DNA of 10,201 nucleotides, from NCBI GenBank assembly GCA_900546485.1, contig URDK01000090.1:1-10201 (forward strand), read 5' to 3'. This DNA is from an uncultured Eubacteriales bacterium. GTDB taxonomy: Bacteria; Bacillota; Clostridia; Oscillospirales; Oscillospiraceae. Position numbers and translations under genes: made by a program. Of this stretch, positions 7,025 to 10,201 are shown in pieces (position 1 is the first letter of the stretch; every line of letters begins with the position of its first letter). The notes beneath the pieces were generated by a model. That model saw nothing but the letters and a program-made list of their open reading frames with translations. It did no database searches and had not been told where the DNA came from.

Positions 7025-7093
7025 GCAGGGGCGCCGCCCCTGCACCCCGCCACCTTTGAAAAGGTGGACGAAATTTTTAAATGCCTGCGGCGC
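7025..7093 (-). repeat. Multi-stem 3' element, copy 1 (downstream of cls)
   Basis: The element fills the space up to the cls stop codon. In cls sense it holds a small GC stem (7091-7083), a T-rich stretch, a CCACCTT/AAGGTGG stem (7067-7061 with 7056-7050), and a GCAGGGGC/GCCCCTGC stem (7043-7036 with 7032-7025). The same order of parts, in the same orientation relative to the gene, follows the CoA-transferase at 10112-10201. A run of 25 bases around the CCACCTT stem (7049-7073) is identical between copies. On the plus strand the CCACCTT stem is followed at 7074-7078 by TTTTT, so it could also help end the four-gene operon. Confidence 0.75.
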
Positions 7094-8629
7094 TCACATG
7101 AGCGGGGCGAACACCCGCAGGAGGCTTTGGCCCAACTTCATGACCCAGGGGCGGCCCCGATACAGCTCAGGCGTTATCTCCACGCACTTCGAGAGCGTAT
7201 CCGTGAACGACTGCTTCATATCCGCTATCGCGCTCGAGCCGCACATCCACACCGCACACTCGTGGTGCAGGAACAAACTCCGATAGTCCATGTTTATCGT
7301 ACCGCAGATGCCGTACTCGTCGTCGCATATCATCGTCTTCGAGTGGATGAAGCCCGGTATGTACTCGTACACACGCACCCCCGCGCGCAGCAGCGGCGCA
7401 TAATAGCTCCGCGTCACCATGTGCACATACCACTTGTCCGGTACCCCCGGCGTTATCATCCGCACGTCTATGCCGCACTTCGCCGCGCTCGTCAGCGCGT
7501 TCATCAGCTCGTTGTCTATGACCAGATACGGCGTGCAGATGTAAACATACTTCTTCGAGCGCGAGAGCATGTTGATGTACGCCGTCTCACCCACCGCCTC
7601 GTCGTCCGAGGGCGCGTCCGAGTACGGCTGCACAAAGCCGTCGTCCCTCACGCCCTCAAAGGCACCGCGCCGCGGCAAAAACCGCGCCGGGTCGTCTTCC
7701 TCGTGCCGGATGTAGTCCCACATCGACAGGAACATCAGTGTAAAGGAATACGCCGCCTCGCCGTGGAGCCTTATGCCGCAGTCCAGCCAGTGGCCGAAAC
7801 GCTCCTTGCGGTTTATATACTCGTCCGCAAGATTCACGCCGCCCGTGAAGGCTACCTCGCTGTCTATCACGCAGATCTTGCGGTGGTCGCGGTTGTTGAA
7901 GGTGCCGGTCAGCACCGGCTGGAACCGATGGAAGGTGCAGCAGCGGATGCCCAGCTTCTCCATACGCTTGTCGTAGTTGCGGGGCAGAGTCATGATGCAG
8001 CCCATGTCGTCGTAAATGAGCCGCACGTCCAGACCCTCCGCCGCCTTCTCGGTCAGCACCTCGAGTATAGCGTCCCACATCACGCCCGGCTCCACAATGA
8101 AGTACTCCAGGAAGATGAAGCGCTTCGCCTTCTTCAGCTCCTCCAGCAGCACAGGGAACATCTCGTCGCCCAGCTTGAAGTATTTCGTTTCCGTGCGCCT
8201 GAATACCGGCGCGCCCGCGCAGCGCTCCAGATACGACGATTGCAGCGCCGCGTCAGGCGAGACATGAGCCACGTCCTCTGTCCGCGAGGCCACCGCCCGC
8301 GCCGTCTCCCGATAGCGCAGCAGCATGCCCGATATCTTCGCCCGCTTGCTCTCCGGCGTGCGCTTCTTGCCGAACAGCACGTACATCGGTATACCGAAGA
8401 TGGGCAGGAACACAATGGGCAGTATCCACGCTATTTTGAACGCCGAACTGCCGTCCTGATTAATTATGTAAACCACCGCTACGAGTGCCAGGGCGACGGA
8501 GATGGTCTGCACGGTCGTGAAGCTGTCCTGGAAGTAGAACAACGTGGTGAATATCACCATCAGCTGGAGCAGCATGAACAGCGCCACGAAGGCGACCCTG
8601 GAGAAGAGCAGCTTCAGGAGCTTTTTCAA
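7094..8629 (-). CDS. cls: Cardiolipin synthase (phospholipase D superfamily)
   Basis: The product is 511 aa, the usual length for bacterial ClsA-type enzymes, which join two phosphatidylglycerols into cardiolipin and glycerol at the membrane. Two N-terminal hydrophobic hairpin segments (about 9-32 and 40-56) and a third at 66-87 form the membrane anchor. Two HKD motifs follow: H249-K251-D256 within NRDHRKICVIDSE with FTGGVN after it, and H429-K431-D436 within IHSKTMICDD with GTINMD after it. The start is TTG at 8629, giving MKKLLKLL; no ATG or GTG lies upstream in frame. The ribosome site is weak: AAAGG ends 13 nt before the TTG. It is convergent with the four-gene operon and divergent from the CoA-transferase, with its own promoter. 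Related two-HKD phosphatidyltransferases are possible, but order and length fit Cls best. Confidence 0.93.
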   Translation of the reverse strand: MKKLLKLLFSRVAFVALFMLLQLMVIFTTLFYFQDSFTTVQTISVALALVAVVYIINQDGSSAFKIAWILPIVFLPIFGIPMYVLFGKKRTPESKRAKISGMLLRYRETARAVASRTEDVAHVSPDAALQSSYLERCAGAPVFRRTETKYFKLGDEMFPVLLEELKKAKRFIFLEYFIVEPGVMWDAILEVLTEKAAEGLDVRLIYDDMGCIMTLPRNYDKRMEKLGIRCCTFHRFQPVLTGTFNNRDHRKICVIDSEVAFTGGVNLADEYINRKERFGHWLDCGIRLHGEAAYSFTLMFLSMWDYIRHEEDDPARFLPRRGAFEGVRDDGFVQPYSDAPSDDEAVGETAYINMLSRSKKYVYICTPYLVIDNELMNALTSAAKCGIDVRMITPGVPDKWYVHMVTRSYYAPLLRAGVRVYEYIPGFIHSKTMICDDEYGICGTINMDYRSLFLHHECAVWMCGSSAIADMKQSFTDTLSKCVEITPELYRGRPWVMKLGQSLLRVFAPLM

Positions 8630-8665
8630 GTGGGTGACCGACCTTTCTGATGTGTTGTAAAAGGA

Positions 8666-8694
8666 ATTATATCAGATTTTTTATTCCCTGTCGA
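8666..8694 (-). promoter_or_regulatory. Sigma-A type promoter of cls with extended -10
   Basis: Read on the minus strand: TCGACA (8694-8689, 5/6), a 17-nt spacer, then TATAAT (8671-8666, 6/6), preceded by TG one base earlier (TGATATAAT). Transcription should start near 8659, leaving a leader of about 30 nt. Confidence 0.75.
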
Positions 8695-8697
8695 TAC

Positions 8698-8726
8698 TTG
8701 CGCGCGGGCTCGGGGTATGAGATAAT
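8698..8726 (+). promoter_or_regulatory. Promoter of the CoA-transferase with extended -10
   Basis: TTGCGC (8698-8703), a 17-nt spacer, then GATAAT (8721-8726, 5/6), preceded by TG in extended -10 position (8718-8719). The -35 keeps only TTG, so the extended -10 probably compensates. The -35 elements of this promoter and the cls promoter are only 3 nt apart, back to back. Confidence 0.6.
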
Positions 8727-8737
8727 ATGGACAGTAA

Positions 8738-8757
8738 AGCCCGGTGAGAGACGGGCT
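8738..8757 (+). promoter_or_regulatory. Leader hairpin upstream of the CoA-transferase
   Basis: AGCCCG (8738-8743) and CGGGCT (8752-8757) form a 6-bp stem with an 8-nt loop near the predicted transcript 5' end. The ribosome site GGGAGG (8765-8770) stays free 7 nt after the stem. A 5' stabilising stem is more likely than a riboswitch, as nothing larger is visible. Confidence 0.4.
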
Positions 8758-8776
8758 CAAGCATGGGAGGATACAA

Positions 8777-10111
8777 ATGGACTATAAGAGCGAATATGCG
8801 AGCAAGCTGCGCACGCCGGAGGAGGCTGTGCGCGTGGTAAAGAGCGGCGACTGGGTTGAGTATGGCTGCGGCGTTACCTTCCCGGCGCTGTGCGACGCGG
8901 CGCTGGCGAAGCGGCGCGACGAGCTGACGGACGTCAAGGTCCGCGGCATGCTCTGCTACGGGCCGATACAGGTCGTGGAGTGCGACCCGGAGCAGGCGCA
9001 TTTCACCTACGACTCCTGGCATCTGACGGGCTATGACCGCAAGCTGGCGGACAAGGGGCTTTGCTACTATCAGCCGATGCTGTACCGCAATCTGCGCTGG
9101 TACTACGACAACTTCCTGCACATCAACGTGGCCTTCATCGGCGCCGCGCCGATGGACGAGCACGGCTATTTCAACCTCTCCATAGGCACGGGCAACTCCC
9201 GCGTGTACATAGACAACGCGGACGTGGTGGTCATTGAGGTGCTGGAGGGTCTGCCGCACGCATACGGCGGCCAAGAGGAGAGCGTACACATCTCCGAGGT
9301 GGACATGGTGGTCGAGGGCGTACACGGTCCGGCGATACAGCTGCCGAGCCGCGCGCCGAGCGAGGTAGACAAGCGCATTGCCTCGAACGTCATCCCCTAT
9401 CTTTGCGACGGTGCGACCATACAGCTGGGCATTGGCGGCGTGCCTGACGCGCTGGGCACGATGATAGCGGAGAGCGACCTGAAGGACCTGGGCATGCACA
9501 CGGAGTTTGCGACGGACGCGTTCTACCGGCTGTTTGCCGCGGGCAAGCTGACGAACAAGCGCAAGACCATAGACAGGAACAAGGGCGTGTTTGGCATCGC
9601 GGCGGGCACTCAGGACCTGTACGACTGGATAGACGGCAATCCGGGCGTGGCGGCGTATCCGATAAGCTATGTGAACGACCCGAACGTGATAGCGGAGCTG
9701 GACAACTTCATCTCGCTCAACAGCTGCGTAGGCGTGGATCTGTACGGTCAGGTGAGCTCGGAGAGCTCTGGCACGAGGCAGATAAGCGGCACGGGCGGCC
9801 AGGTAGACTTCCTGACGGGCGCGACGATGTCGAAGGGCGGCAAGGCCTTCATCTGCATGAGCAGCACGTTCACGGACAAGAGCGGCGCGCTGAAGAGCCG
9901 CATCGTGCCGGTGTTTGGCGGGGACATCGTGACGTCGCCGCGCACGCAGGCGTATTATATTGCGACGGAGCACGGCGTTGTGAATCTGGCGGGCGCCTCG
10001 ACCTGGGAGCGTGCGGAGAAGCTCATCAGCGTCGCCGCCCCCGAGTTCCGCGACGAGCTGATCACCGCCGCGGATTCCCAGCGTATCTGGCGTAAATCCA
10101 ATAAACGCTGA
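8777..10111 (+). CDS. Acetyl-CoA hydrolase/transferase family CoA-transferase (butyryl-CoA:acetate type)
   Basis: The product is 444 aa. It resembles, along its whole length, the class I butyryl-CoA:acetate and 4-hydroxybutyrate CoA-transferases of clostridia (usual length about 440-450). Visible landmarks are VVKSGDWVEYG (20-30), AAPMDEHGYFN (123-133), EESVHISEVDMVVEG (167-181), LGIGGVPDA (217-225), HTEFATDAF (241-249) with E243 as the probable catalytic Glu that forms the glutamyl-CoA ester, and SGTGGQVDF (337-345). Such enzymes move CoA between butyryl-CoA and acetate (or a related acid) in the cytoplasm, the last step of butyrate formation. The acyl substrate here is inferred, not proven: the N-terminal pocket (GCGVTFPAL, 30-38) differs from the butyrate enzymes I remember. 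ATG 8777 has GGGAGG 6 nt upstream; an in-frame ATG at 8744 lies inside the leader hairpin. It appears monocistronic. Confidence 0.88.
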   Translation: MDYKSEYASKLRTPEEAVRVVKSGDWVEYGCGVTFPALCDAALAKRRDELTDVKVRGMLCYGPIQVVECDPEQAHFTYDSWHLTGYDRKLADKGLCYYQPMLYRNLRWYYDNFLHINVAFIGAAPMDEHGYFNLSIGTGNSRVYIDNADVVVIEVLEGLPHAYGGQEESVHISEVDMVVEGVHGPAIQLPSRAPSEVDKRIASNVIPYLCDGATIQLGIGGVPDALGTMIAESDLKDLGMHTEFATDAFYRLFAAGKLTNKRKTIDRNKGVFGIAAGTQDLYDWIDGNPGVAAYPISYVNDPNVIAELDNFISLNSCVGVDLYGQVSSESSGTRQISGTGGQVDFLTGATMSKGGKAFICMSSTFTDKSGALKSRIVPVFGGDIVTSPRTQAYYIATEHGVVNLAGASTWERAEKLISVAAPEFRDELITAADSQRIWRKSNKR

Positions 10112-10201
10112 GCCCTGCGCCCAGCGCGGCGCGCGAAGCGCGTTTGAAAGTTTCGTCCACCTTTTCAAAGGTGGCAGGGTCCAGGGGCAGAGCCCCTGGC
10201 C
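10112..10201 (+). repeat. Multi-stem 3' element, copy 2 (downstream of the CoA-transferase; cut by window edge)
   Basis: Starting at the stop codon: a CGCGC/GCGCG stem (10130-10142), a T-rich stretch, a CCACCTT/AAGGTGG stem (10157-10163 with 10168-10174), and a CCAGGGGC/GCCCCTGG stem (10181-10188 with 10192-10199). The sequence still matches copy 1 at the window end, so the element probably continues. Orientation relative to the upstream gene is the same as for copy 1 after cls. Confidence 0.75.
10130..10153 (+). terminator. Probable intrinsic terminator of the CoA-transferase
   Basis: A GC stem CGCGC-GAA-GCGCG (10130-10142) is followed by the T-rich TTTGAAAGTTT (10143-10153), 18 nt after the stop codon. 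The stem is short and the T-run is interrupted, so termination may be partial or shared with the next stem. Confidence 0.45.

Noticed and set aside
6924..7093. CRISPR-like or riboswitch-like structure in the convergent gap
   Set aside because: The stems differ from each other, there is no regular repeat-spacer pattern, and the gap lies after genes rather than before one.
7064..8650. 528-codon open frame on the plus strand opposite cls
   Set aside because: Low-complexity Arg/His/Val-rich translation without motifs; the minus strand carries both HKD motifs.
8681..10168. 495-codon open frame on the minus strand opposite the CoA-transferase
   Set aside because: No recognisable domain. Its first residues come from the repeated 3' element, giving the same KRWTK peptide as the plus-strand frame over copy 1, so this is repeat sequence and not a protein family.

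Overview
This GC-rich window, with short intergenic gaps and overlapping gene starts, most likely comes from an anaerobic, fermentative, monoderm Firmicute. A gut clostridium of the Oscillospiraceae/Eubacteriales type is my best guess. The clues are a CsaB-type cell-wall pyruvyl transferase fused to a glycosyltransferase, a butyryl-CoA:acetate-type CoA-transferase, strong Shine-Dalgarno sequences, and use of GTG and TTG starts. The assignment is by family recognition only.

Layout. (1) Minus strand, 1-2454: a two-gene unit read leftward from a near-consensus promoter (2554-2526). Its first gene is a GT4 glycosyltransferase-CsaB fusion. Its second gene overlaps the first by 7 nt and is a PurN-like formyltransferase cut off by the window edge. 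(2) Plus strand, 2586-6923: four genes overlapping by 1, 4 and 4 nt, so almost certainly one translationally coupled operon. They are a histidine phosphatase-GNAT acetyltransferase fusion, a PPP-like metallophosphoesterase with a C-terminal extension, a YgiQ-family radical SAM protein, and a small DUF1294 membrane protein. (3) 6924-7093: a dense set of stem-loops between convergent genes. (4) Minus strand, 7094-8629: a two-HKD cardiolipin synthase with its own extended -10 promoter. (5) Plus strand, 8777-10111: a CoA-transferase read divergently from cls, with its own extended -10 promoter and a leader hairpin. (6) 10112-10201: a second copy of the structured element found beyond the cls stop codon.

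How they fit together. The CsaB fusion and cls are envelope functions (pyruvylated wall polysaccharide and cardiolipin). The CoA-transferase belongs to acid fermentation. The four-gene operon joins two unrelated phosphatase folds, an acetyltransferase and a radical SAM enzyme, and its pathway cannot be named from sequence.

No CRISPR array, tRNA, rRNA, transposase or phage gene was seen. The most distinctive non-coding signal is the repeated multi-stem element directly downstream of two unrelated genes, in the same orientation relative to each. One stem carries a compensated base-pair swap between copies. I did not find a clear new defence or mobile system.
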